From contig CAHJWK010000005.1 of the NCBI GenBank assembly GCA_903642275.1, forward strand, positions 1-64,000: a stretch of 64,000 nucleotides of DNA. The letters run 5' to 3'. Position 1 is the first letter of the stretch; every line of letters begins with the position of its first letter. This document shows positions 27,017-35,241 of this stretch, one piece after another. The DNA is from Chitinophagaceae bacterium (GTDB lineage: Bacteria > Bacteroidota > Bacteroidia > Chitinophagales > Chitinophagaceae). The notes beneath the pieces were generated by a model. The model did not search any database, was not told the origin of the DNA, and saw only the letters and a list, made by a program, of their open reading frames with translations. The translations under genes and the position numbers were made by a program.

Positions 27017-27865
27017 ATGATACATATCGTTTTTCAACAAGCAGATATAGATACTTTACAGAAAGCAATTGAGCTTGATAAGTTATTACAAGGCCAAATT
27101 TTTAATATAAAAGATGATTTTGCTGTTGGCCCTGTTAAAGGCATTTATGAAACTGAAAGTTACCAGTCAAGAAGAGATTGGTGGAAAGAATTGTTGCAAC
27201 ATTCACCTTACATAGACCAGCTTGATGTAGTGGATGATAAACTTACAGCGCATCAATTAAAAGAGAGCCTGGATGCAGATTTTAGTGAACAGGTTTGGAT
27301 TTGGGTTGCACCAAACCAACATGATGTTTGCGGTTATTACTGGCTGATAAGTCAACTGAAAGAATATGAAGGCAGAGTGTATATTTTATCATTAAACAAT
27401 TTGCCTTTCATAAATGAAAAAGGAAATATTTTTTATCCTGTCGATTTGCACGAGATACCTGCGAAAGAATTTATCAAAGCAAAAAAATTAGCACGGCCTG
27501 TAACACTAAGCGAGTTTGAATTAGACGGCGATGAATGGAAAAAATTATGTACAGAAAACGGCATTGTAAGAATATTGGAAGGTGGCAAAAAAATTACCAG
27601 TAAAGATGCATCATATTATGACAATGATATTTTAAAAGCTGTATCACAGGAACTGCAAAAGCTGCAAAAGATTTTCAGCACTTTGTTTGGTAAAATGAAG
27701 TTGCATACAGGTGATGTGTTTCTCGTATGGCGAATGAGAGAATTGATTAGTGAAGGTAAGCTCGAAATGCAGGGCGACTGGAATAACGGATGGAAAGATG
27801 TTAGTTTGAAGTTACCTGGTGTTGCAGCAATTGATAACAAACCTGAATCTGATATTACTGTATAA
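27017..27865 (+). CDS. DUF1835 (with DUF3658-like C-terminus) protein
   Basis: The N-terminus MIHIVFQQADIDTLQKAIEL followed by DDFAVGPVKGIYE matches DUF1835, a family of unknown function. A charged C-terminal part (about 170-280; SEFELDGDEWKKL and VFLVWRMRELISEGKLEM) fits the DUF3658 domain usually joined to it. It has no signal peptide or membrane segment. It precedes parC by 108 bases, in the same direction, where parE is often found in relatives. There is no sign that it is a topoisomerase subunit. Confidence 0.75.
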   Translation: MIHIVFQQADIDTLQKAIELDKLLQGQIFNIKDDFAVGPVKGIYETESYQSRRDWWKELLQHSPYIDQLDVVDDKLTAHQLKESLDADFSEQVWIWVAPNQHDVCGYYWLISQLKEYEGRVYILSLNNLPFINEKGNIFYPVDLHEIPAKEFIKAKKLARPVTLSEFELDGDEWKKLCTENGIVRILEGGKKITSKDASYYDNDILKAVSQELQKLQKIFSTLFGKMKLHTGDVFLVWRMRELISEGKLEMQGDWNNGWKDVSLKLPGVAAIDNKPESDITV

Positions 27866-27973
27866 TGAATTACTTAAGAACAAATAAACATGAGCGTTGA
27901 AAATTAATTGTTGAATATTTAGCGTTTAAGACATATTCAATAATCAATACACAACAAACAATATTTATTATAA

Positions 27974-30481
27974 ATGGCAGCAGATTCAAAAAATATTATA
28001 CCGAACGAAACCGGCGTACAAGGTCAATATAAAACATGGTTCCTTGACTATGCATCCTATGTAATTCTTGAACGTGCAGTGCCCGCAATTGAAGATGGAT
28101 TGAAACCAGTACAACGCCGCATTTTACATGCCATGAAAGAAATGGATGATGGTCGTTATAATAAAGTAGCGAACATAATCGGGCAAAGCATGCAGTATCA
28201 TCCGCATGGTGATGCAAGCATTGGTGATGCATTGGTGAACATGGGCCAGAAAGAATTAATGATAGATACGCAGGGCAACTGGGGCGATGTAAGAACAGGT
28301 GATGACGCAGCCGCACCAAGATATATTGAAGCGCGGTTGTCAAAGTTTGCGCTGGAAGTTGCGTTCAATGCAAAGACAACAGAATGGCAATTGAGTTATG
28401 ATGGAAGAAAACAGGAGCCTGTTATACTGCCGATGAAGTTTCCTTTATTATTAGCACAAGGTGCTGATGGCATTGCGGTTGGATTATCAACCAAAATTCT
28501 GCCACATAATTTTATAGAGGTATGTGAAGCAAGCATAAAATATTTACGTGATAAAAAGTTTGAACTGCTCCCTGACTTTATAACTGGTGGAATGATGGAT
28601 TCTACAAACTATACTGAAGGTAAACGCGGCGGCAAAATTAAAGTGCGTGCAGCCATTGAAGAACGTGATAAGAAAACACTCATCATAAAAAATATTCCTT
28701 ACGGCATTACAACTTCCACGTTGATGGATTCAATTGTGAAAGCTAATGAGCAAGGAAAAATTAAGATAAAAAAAGTTACAGATGCAACGGCAAAAAATGT
28801 TGAAATTATAATTGACTTAGCGCCCGGAATTTCACCTGATATAACCATTGATGCTTTATATGCTTTTACAGATTGTGAGTTGAGTATTTCACCTAACGCC
28901 TGTGTTATTGTTGACCAGAAACCAAGATTTTTAGGCGTTCAGGATTTGCTTAAAATATCGGTTGATAAAACAAAAGATTTATTAAAGCGTGAGCTTGAAA
29001 TTAGGCTTGCTGAGCTTGAAGATAAATGGCATTACACTTCACTTGAAAAAATATTTTTTGAAGAAAAGATTTATAAAGAGCTGGAAAAAAAACATGAAAC
29101 ATGGGACAAAGTGATTGAAGCAATTGATAAAGCATTTGCTCCTTTTAAAAAGCAACTGAAACGTGATATTAAAAGAGAAGATATTTTAAAGTTGACTGAA
29201 AAACCGGTGCGCAGAATTTATAAACTTGATATTGATGAACTGAATCAACAAATAAAAAATATTGAAGCAGACATCAAACACTTAAAACATGATTTAAATA
29301 ATCTTGTTGATTTTTCCGTTGGATATTTTGAAAATCTTTTGAACAAATATGGTAAAGGAAGAGAGCGCAGAACAGAAATAAAATTGTTTGATACCATACA
29401 GGCAAAACAGGTTGCCATTGCTAACACGAAAATCTATATCAACCGCAATGAAGGTTTTATTGGAACTGGTTTAAAGAAAGATGAATTTTTATGTGATTGC
29501 TCTGAGTTTGATGATATCATTGCATTCACTAAAGGCGGAATTATGAAAGTGGTAAAGGTTGCAGATAAAAGTTTTGTTGGGAAAGATATTTTACATGCTG
29601 CGGTGTTTCAAAAAAATGACGAGCGCACCACATATAACATGATTTATACGGATGGGCAATCAGGTATTAGTTATGCCAAGCGTTTTAACGTAACCGGTGT
29701 TACCCGCGATAAAGATTATGACTTAACAAAAGGCAGTGATAAAACGAAAGTTCAGTATTTATCTGTTAATGCAAACGGCGAAGCTGAAGTGGTGAAAATT
29801 AATTTAAGCCCAACAAGTTCTGCGCGTATAAAAGAGTTCGATTTTTACTTTGAAACATTAGATATAAAAGGCCGCAGCAGTATGGGCAACCAGGTAACAA
29901 AATATTCTGTGCGTACTATTAAGTTTAAAGAAAAAGGCACAGCAACTTTAGCCGGCAGAAAGCTTTGGTTTGATAATATTTACGGCAGATTAAATGGTGA
30001 TGAAAAAGGCACATTATTAGGCAGCTTTGAAGCAGAAGATAAAATCATCATCATTTATAAAGATGGAAGTTATGAATTAACTGACCTTGAGTTAACGCAG
30101 CGTTTTGATGTAGACAAGCTCTTATCAATGGAAAAATTTAGTCCGGCAAAAATTATAACGGCAATATATGCAGATGTTGATAAGAAGCAATATTTTGTAA
30201 AGCGTTTTAAGATTGAAACAACGAGCCTGCACAATAAATTTTTCTTTATAAAAGAAGATAAAAATATTGTGCTGGAAACAATCACCACAACAGAAGACCC
30301 GGTTCTATATTTTGAAAAAGGAAGAGGAGCACAAGTGCAAAAAATAAAATATAAGATTGGAAAGAACATTGAAATTACCGGCTGGAAATCTGTCGGGACA
30401 AGATTTGAAGATTATAGCAAATCTGTAAAAATGCATTGGGTGGAAACTGAAACTAATAAACAGCAAAGTTTGTTTGAGTAA
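27974..30481 (+). CDS. parC: DNA topoisomerase IV subunit A
   Basis: This is a type IIA topoisomerase A subunit of 835 residues. The catalytic tyrosine is Tyr117 in AAAPRYIEARL. The GAP-like GLKPVQRRILHAM and the helix motif QYHPHGDASIGDALV are intact. The C-terminal region (about 500-815) carries degenerate beta-pinwheel repeats (FTKGGIMKVVKVADKSFVG) rather than the GyrA box, supporting ParC over GyrA. In the quinolone-binding helix Ala81 sits where many ParC proteins have serine, followed by Asp85 at the acidic site. It pairs with ParE, not found in this window, to decatenate chromosomes. It is convergent with the sigma factor gene, 7 bases apart. Confidence 0.93.
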   Translation: MAADSKNIIPNETGVQGQYKTWFLDYASYVILERAVPAIEDGLKPVQRRILHAMKEMDDGRYNKVANIIGQSMQYHPHGDASIGDALVNMGQKELMIDTQGNWGDVRTGDDAAAPRYIEARLSKFALEVAFNAKTTEWQLSYDGRKQEPVILPMKFPLLLAQGADGIAVGLSTKILPHNFIEVCEASIKYLRDKKFELLPDFITGGMMDSTNYTEGKRGGKIKVRAAIEERDKKTLIIKNIPYGITTSTLMDSIVKANEQGKIKIKKVTDATAKNVEIIIDLAPGISPDITIDALYAFTDCELSISPNACVIVDQKPRFLGVQDLLKISVDKTKDLLKRELEIRLAELEDKWHYTSLEKIFFEEKIYKELEKKHETWDKVIEAIDKAFAPFKKQLKRDIKREDILKLTEKPVRRIYKLDIDELNQQIKNIEADIKHLKHDLNNLVDFSVGYFENLLNKYGKGRERRTEIKLFDTIQAKQVAIANTKIYINRNEGFIGTGLKKDEFLCDCSEFDDIIAFTKGGIMKVVKVADKSFVGKDILHAAVFQKNDERTTYNMIYTDGQSGISYAKRFNVTGVTRDKDYDLTKGSDKTKVQYLSVNANGEAEVVKINLSPTSSARIKEFDFYFETLDIKGRSSMGNQVTKYSVRTIKFKEKGTATLAGRKLWFDNIYGRLNGDEKGTLLGSFEAEDKIIIIYKDGSYELTDLELTQRFDVDKLLSMEKFSPAKIITAIYADVDKKQYFVKRFKIETTSLHNKFFFIKEDKNIVLETITTTEDPVLYFEKGRGAQVQKIKYKIGKNIEITGWKSVGTRFEDYSKSVKMHWVETETNKQQSLFE

Positions 30482-30488
30482 TTAGGAT

Positions 30489-31769
30489 TTAATTTAAAAG
30501 TTCAACAATTTTATTCTTCAACATCTTTTTTTCTACCTGCGACTGAGTGAGGTTTATCGCTATATCAAAATTTTCTTTTGCAGCTTCTTTATTGTTTAAT
30601 CTTAAATGAATCTCGCCAAGCAGGCTGTAATACAAATAATATCTTCCCAATTTTTTCAGGTCTTTTATTTCTTGCAATTCAAGCAATGCAGCTTGCGCGC
30701 CGTTTACCTGCATTAGTACGATTACTTTATTTAATGCAGTAACCGGCGAAGGTGCAATCTGCATTAACCACTCATAATATTGCAGAATTATTTTCCAGTT
30801 TGTCATCTCAAAATTTGTCGCACTGCAATGTTCAAAAGCAATGGCAGCTTCAAGATGATAAGCACTTAACACATCTCCAAATGCAGCCTTGTTCATGTAT
30901 GCATTGCCTTTTTCTATCAGTGCCGTATTCCATTTGCTGCGGTTCTGCATGGGTAATAAAATAATTTCACCTTCTGCTGTTAACCGGCTTTCATTTCTTG
31001 ATGAATGAAAACACATTAATGCCATTAACGCAAACACTTCAGGTATTTGTGTATGGCTGTTTTCTGTAAGTAACTTACAAAGTATCATCGCTTCTTCAAT
31101 AACATCTTTACGAATTAATTCTTCGGCATTCGTAGAATTATATCCCTCATTAAACAAAAGATAAACTGCATTTAATACAGCGTCGGTTCTGGTTTTTATA
31201 TCATCAGCCGCAGGAAATTCTAATTTGATTTTATGCTGCCTGAAAAATTCTTTTGTACGGTATAATCTTTTTGATACAGTTTCTTCACTGGTTAAAAACG
31301 CTCTTGCAATTTCAACCGTGCTAAAGCCGCAAAGTGTTTTAAGGATAAGCGTTATCTGGTTTTCTTCTGAAATTTCAGGATGGCAGCAGGCGAACATCAT
31401 TCTTAATAAATCATCATTAATTATTTTTTCCTGCCAAAAATTATCCATAGCAGAAGTGAGTGTGTATTCAGAAGTAAGAAGAATTTTTTCATTATCTGTA
31501 AAATCATACTGCAGGGAATGTTTGTTCCTCCTGATAATATCAATCGCTTTATTTTTTGCAACACGAAAGAGCCAGCCGGAAGGATTATCAGGAATGCCTT
31601 TCAATTTCCAAACATCCAAAGCACTTAATAACGTATCCTGCACAACATCTTCTGCCGTTTGTAAATTTTCTGTTCCGAAAATTTTTGTTAGTACGGCAAT
31701 CATCTTTTTAGCTTCAGTTCTAAAAAGATGCTCAGTGAGTTTTGTTACCTGGTAAGGATGCGGAGGCAC
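30489..31769 (-). CDS. ECF42-type RNA polymerase sigma factor with C-terminal TPR-like region
   Basis: Region 2 is visible at about 15-85 (EDVVQDTLLSALDVWKLKGIP, NPSGWLFRVAKNKAIDIIRR) and region 4 at about 130-180 (FSTVEIARAFLTSEETVSKRLYRTKEF). The long extension (about 185-426) contains FNEGY and helical repeats typical of the ECF42/SigJ-like sigma group, which lacks a classical anti-sigma factor. ECF42 genes are known to lie with DGPF/YCII-type genes, and one is found here at 32260. Its role in gene control is inferred, with unknown targets. It has no membrane segments. Confidence 0.88.
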   Translation of the reverse strand: MPPHPYQVTKLTEHLFRTEAKKMIAVLTKIFGTENLQTAEDVVQDTLLSALDVWKLKGIPDNPSGWLFRVAKNKAIDIIRRNKHSLQYDFTDNEKILLTSEYTLTSAMDNFWQEKIINDDLLRMMFACCHPEISEENQITLILKTLCGFSTVEIARAFLTSEETVSKRLYRTKEFFRQHKIKLEFPAADDIKTRTDAVLNAVYLLFNEGYNSTNAEELIRKDVIEEAMILCKLLTENSHTQIPEVFALMALMCFHSSRNESRLTAEGEIILLPMQNRSKWNTALIEKGNAYMNKAAFGDVLSAYHLEAAIAFEHCSATNFEMTNWKIILQYYEWLMQIAPSPVTALNKVIVLMQVNGAQAALLELQEIKDLKKLGRYYLYYSLLGEIHLRLNNKEAAKENFDIAINLTQSQVEKKMLKNKIVELLN

Positions 31770-31784
31770 ATTTTTTATTTGAAA

Positions 31785-32192
31785 TTACAAGGCTTTCATG
31801 CGATTGTTTTTTGGGTTGTGCTCTACTTCTGCAAGCCCCAATGCCTCCATCAATGGCGGCATATACATTCCGAATCTTCCGCGCAAACCTTTCTTTAATC
31901 CATACCAGCCACCAACAGGATTACCTGCAGCACGTGCCCATGCTTCAACAGTTCCTTCCTTCGCAGGCTTCTGTTCATCTGCGCTGCCAAGTTCCATCCA
32001 GTCACCATGTTTCTTCAACATGGCATGCAGGTCTTCAACAGCACGCCATTGATAATGAAGTGTTGTGCTTCCAACTTTACACACAAGAACAGGTGGATTA
32101 ACAGCATCATCTTTGTACATGATATAGTCTGATGTGCCCGGCGGTGTTTTAAGTTCCCATGGACTTTCTTTAGTGCCTTTATTTTTTGCCAT
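31785..32192 (-). CDS. Conserved small protein of unknown function, sigma-factor cluster
   Basis: The 135-residue protein begins KGTKESPWELKTPPGTSDY and contains HGDWMELGSADEQKPA and GGWYGLKKGLRGRFGMYMPP. The last block looks strongly conserved and basic. I recall similar sequences in many bacteria as an uncharacterised family (possibly DUF6855), but I cannot confirm the name. It has no signal peptide. It lies 15 bases upstream of the ECF42 gene on the same strand and is likely co-transcribed with it and the YCII-type gene. Confidence 0.65.
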   Translation of the reverse strand: MAKNKGTKESPWELKTPPGTSDYIMYKDDAVNPPVLVCKVGSTTLHYQWRAVEDLHAMLKKHGDWMELGSADEQKPAKEGTVEAWARAAGNPVGGWYGLKKGLRGRFGMYMPPLMEALGLAEVEHNPKNNRMKAL

Positions 32193-32259
32193 TATAGTTT
32201 TTATACAAGTTATAAATAAATGAATTGCTGTGATACCACAGCATCTTTATATACTGATA

Positions 32260-32607
32260 TTACATCCTCATTTCCCCTATCTCTCTTACTTCAACAGCGC
32301 CATCTTCAAACTCAAGGATAGGACAGTCTTTTGCAATGTCCAATGCTTCATCGTAGTTATCAACTTTGCAAACCAGGTATCCGCCCAGCATTTCTTTGCC
32401 TTCCATAAAAGGACCATCAGAAACAATTTTTTTGGCACCTCTAACTACCCTGCCGGTTTTCACTAATGGTTGCGCGCCTGCAAATTTTCCCTGCTTGCCA
32501 AGTTCACTCATCCATTGCGCCCAGCGTTGCATGTGTTCCTGCATGTCGTTAGGTGAGAAATTTAATCTTTCATTGCCTCCCCGGAATAACAATAAATATT
32601 CTTTCAT
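32260..32607 (-). CDS. YCII-related DGPF-type protein
   Basis: This is a 115-residue protein of the YCII-related/DGPF family. MKEYLLLFRGG opens the ferredoxin-like fold, and the family motif appears as SDGPFMEGKEMLGGYLV. DGPF proteins are the typical genomic partners of ECF42 sigma factors; here the sigma gene follows downstream, with one small gene between them. Their biochemical role is unsettled. It has no signal peptide. Confidence 0.85.
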   Translation of the reverse strand: MKEYLLLFRGGNERLNFSPNDMQEHMQRWAQWMSELGKQGKFAGAQPLVKTGRVVRGAKKIVSDGPFMEGKEMLGGYLVCKVDNYDEALDIAKDCPILEFEDGAVEVREIGEMRM

Positions 32608-32652
32608 GATTTTTTGTTTTATTGAATAAATATATTTTTAAAATTCTGCGGA

Positions 32653-33138
32653 TTAATTATAGCTCATTGCTTCTTTTGAAAAATATTTTTTAAGAAATGC
32701 AAGCTGACCTATAGTAAAGCTTTCATGTTGCGCAAGAAAAGCCAAAATACCTCCATTCGTAAAATCGCCTGTAGGATTTTTAATGGGTGCATCAGCAGTA
32801 AGTTGTTCTTCTGAAACAGATTGCAATGCTTCTTTCAACAAGCCCGTTGTTTTTTTCCATTCAGTTATTACTTCAGGCATTGCAGGATAGTTTAATGAAG
32901 CATCATAAGCTCTGAAGTTTTCAAACAATTCCTGGTAAGGGTTTGATGCAGCCTTGCCTAAAAATACAAGCATTAAATACCTTGCCCAAACAATGTGTGC
33001 AGCAATCCAGTTCGCAGGATTATTATGTGCACTGATTCTTTCTATATACTGTTCTTCTTTAATACCTGCAATTGAATTGTTAAACAGGCGTTCATTGAGA
33101 TTAAAAATAACCTCCAGCGAATAAATAGTCTTTTTCAT
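32653..33138 (-). CDS. DinB family protein
   Basis: The 161-residue protein fits the DinB/DfsB four-helix fold, with metal-binding histidines likely at NWIAAHIVWARYL and FLAQHESFTIGQLAFLKKYF. Members include thiol-dependent enzymes such as bacillithiol transferases, but the substrate here is unknown. It is next in the minus-strand series after the DGPF gene, 45 bases away, and may be part of the same small stress cluster. Confidence 0.8.
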   Translation of the reverse strand: MKKTIYSLEVIFNLNERLFNNSIAGIKEEQYIERISAHNNPANWIAAHIVWARYLMLVFLGKAASNPYQELFENFRAYDASLNYPAMPEVITEWKKTTGLLKEALQSVSEEQLTADAPIKNPTGDFTNGGILAFLAQHESFTIGQLAFLKKYFSKEAMSYN

Positions 33139-33231
33139 TTTTAATTATTGTGATGAATGATGGTGTATGACGAACAGGAATTATAAATCAGGACAAACAA
33201 TACAAATATTTTTGAAGATATATCTGCATAT

Positions 33232-33258
33232 AAAAAAACCTGCACAGTATGTACAGGT
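33232..33258 (-). terminator. Intrinsic terminator-like stem-loop, leftward
   Basis: On the minus strand ACCTG.ACA pairs with TGT.CAGGT around a 3-base loop (33238-33258) and is followed by seven Ts. It could stop leftward transcription coming from the esterase gene before dinB. Confidence 0.5.
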
Positions 33259-33373
33259 CACAAACTTTATAAATGAATTATAAAACAAGCGATTAAATTG
33301 CTATTAATAAGCAGTTTTAATTAGTTTTCAGTATTACAGCTAAACAGTCTTTCAATATTTTTGTTATACAATT

Positions 33374-33550
33374 ATGGGTATCTGGAGACAAATACAAACT
33401 TATCTTTTCATCAAGAAGCGTGACCCCAAAGCACCTAACACGCAGTATGTAAAATATATGCACGGCATGAACCGTATTTCACTATTGATGTTTTTGGTTT
33501 GTCTTATGATTATACTAATCCGGTATGTAATTATACCGTTATTCCGTTAG
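33374..33550 (+). CDS. DUF6728-like small membrane protein (58 aa)
   Basis: This 58-residue ORF reads MGIWRQIQTYLFIKKRDPKA, then MHGMNRISLLMFLVCLMIIL and a basic end. One membrane segment spans about residues 36-54. The charged N-terminus, MHGMNRIS and the single helix match my recollection of the DUF6728 family of Bacteroidota mini-proteins. Upstream is AT-rich with no clear ribosome binding site, as is usual in this phylum. The function is unknown. It is flanked by minus-strand genes. Confidence 0.65.
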   Translation: MGIWRQIQTYLFIKKRDPKAPNTQYVKYMHGMNRISLLMFLVCLMIILIRYVIIPLFR

Positions 33551-33570
33551 TTTACTAAATCGATTCAATC

Positions 33571-34491
33571 TTAATACTGCATAAAAAAATCAAATATTTT
33601 TTGCGAAGCGCTGAAGTCCCTGCACACTTTCCCGATAATAAATTTTGGTAAATACTGCGTGCCGCAGGCCCAGGTATGGCCGCCGTTTTCAATCTTTATA
33701 AAATCAACTTTTACATTGTTGCAGTTATAAATAGACTCTGTTTCTGTGCATTCATCAGATACATCAGCATCTGGCAGTTGAGTTATTGCAGGCTTTGCAT
33801 TGCATGCATTTAATGAAACGATTTTCTTAAGTAATGTTTCTGTTGGTAATAAGTCTGCATCATCATTGCCATCATTCCTGTTATTCATTCTTCCAAAACC
33901 ACCGTTATAATTTACCAGCGGGTCTGCTGTGCCATTAATCATTAAAACAGGAATTGGTTTTTTAAATGAATAGGTTGTTGCCATAGTTGCAGATATGCCT
34001 CCGCAAACCGGCGCAATTGCTGTAATGCGTGCGTTCAGTGCGTCGGCAAGGTAATAAGAAAACATAGCGCCGCGGGAAATGCCTGTACAAAACACTTTTT
34101 TATCATTTGCCTTATAATGTGCAATCATTGTATCAAGTAAAACAGAGATAAACTTTACGTCATCAACATTTATGTTTAATCTTTTTACGCGGCTCGCCAT
34201 TCCTGGAATGTTCCATGCTTTATTAACAGCATCAGGGTAAACAACGATGAAAGTATTTTTATCAGCCAGTGGTTCTAAATCATAAAAATCAACTGTGGCT
34301 TTAGCAGTGCCACCACCGCCATGCAAAGCAACAATCAAAGGCAGTTTCTTTACCGCATCAAATGCAGGTGGAAGATGAACGATGTAATTTCTTAGTAATC
34401 CATCAATTAAAATTGTTTTATTAATGTTTTGTGAATGAGCAAAACTTGAAATGAGCAAACAAGAAATAATAGTGTATGTGCAAAATTTCAT
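33571..34491 (-). CDS. Secreted PHB depolymerase/feruloyl esterase-like hydrolase (LpqC family)
   Basis: The 306-residue protein has a signal peptide (about 1-20, ends FAHSQ). The LpqC-type esterase fold is visible through IVALHGGGGTA (oxyanion), the elbow GISRGAM with Ser139, VLMINGTADPLVNYNGG (acid region), and GGHTWACG with the triad histidine. Characterised relatives cleave polyhydroxyalkanoate or feruloyl/acetyl esters on plant polysaccharides. Cysteines near the C-terminus (CNACNAK, DECTETESIYNC) could form disulfides. The gene is monocistronic on the minus strand. Confidence 0.83.
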   Translation of the reverse strand: MKFCTYTIISCLLISSFAHSQNINKTILIDGLLRNYIVHLPPAFDAVKKLPLIVALHGGGGTAKATVDFYDLEPLADKNTFIVVYPDAVNKAWNIPGMASRVKRLNINVDDVKFISVLLDTMIAHYKANDKKVFCTGISRGAMFSYYLADALNARITAIAPVCGGISATMATTYSFKKPIPVLMINGTADPLVNYNGGFGRMNNRNDGNDDADLLPTETLLKKIVSLNACNAKPAITQLPDADVSDECTETESIYNCNNVKVDFIKIENGGHTWACGTQYLPKFIIGKVCRDFSASQKIFDFFMQY

Positions 34492-34638
34492 GTAAGAATA
34501 TACTTTGTGAAAAGCTATTTATACGATGAGTAAAGCTATGGGTTTAATCAACTAATATTGATGTAATAATCATAATCACGCTCTGCAATAATCAGGAGAT
34601 TTATAATTTAAGTACATAGTACGGCAACCGTAATAATT

Positions 34639-35112
34639 TTATCCTTTCTTAAAATTAAGTGCAGCAGAATTCATACAATAGCGCAAACCTGTAGGCTTGG
34701 GGCCATCATTAAACACATGCCCTAAATGCGCACCGCAGTTTTTACAATAAACTTCGTCTCTTTCCATACCCAATGAATTGTCTGAACGCACACCAATATA
34801 TTTATTACCTAAAGGTGCATAAAAACTTGGCCAGCCTGTACCACTTTCAAACTTTGTATTACTGCTGAATAATGGCGCACCGCAGCAAACACAATAATAA
34901 GTTCCTTTCTCATGATTATCCCAATATATGCCGGTGAAAGCCCTTTCTGTACCTTCATTCCTGGTAACATCAAATTGTTCAGGTGTAAGAATTTTTTTCC
35001 ATTCAGCATCAGTTTTTGCAACAGCGAATTTTTGTTGTTCCTGTTGTTTTTGAGCACATGATGTTAAAGCTATTGATGTTATTAAACAGGAGAATAAGAA
35101 TATCTTTTTCAT
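34639..35112 (-). CDS. msrB: Lipoprotein methionine-R-sulfoxide reductase B
   Basis: MsrB motifs are complete: structural zinc cysteines Cys74 and Cys77 (YYCVCCG) and Cys123 and Cys126 (YCKNCG), [16 protein letters not shown], and the catalytic Cys146 in RYCMNSAAL. The N-terminus is a lipoprotein signal with lipobox LTSC (Cys19), so this copy acts on the outer face of the inner membrane or in the periplasm. There it would repair oxidised methionines in envelope proteins. The electron donor is not encoded here. Confidence 0.92.
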   Translation of the reverse strand: MKKIFLFSCLITSIALTSCAQKQQEQQKFAVAKTDAEWKKILTPEQFDVTRNEGTERAFTGIYWDNHEKGTYYCVCCGAPLFSSNTKFESGTGWPSFYAPLGNKYIGVRSDNSLGMERDEVYCKNCGAHLGHVFNDGPKPTGLRYCMNSAALNFKKG

Positions 35113-35241
35113 TTGTTTTTTGTTTGATATATAATTAACGCAAAACTTTTATTGATGGTTTGTTAATCTTAAAATGTGATAGAATTATGATAACTGTAAG
35201 CGATGAAGGTGCTCTGAAGATGTACTGCGCCTCATAGTTAA

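Noticed and set aside
27996-28343. 115-codon ORF opposite parC
   Set aside because: It lies wholly inside a conserved gene and has a His/Leu-rich composition typical of a shadow frame.
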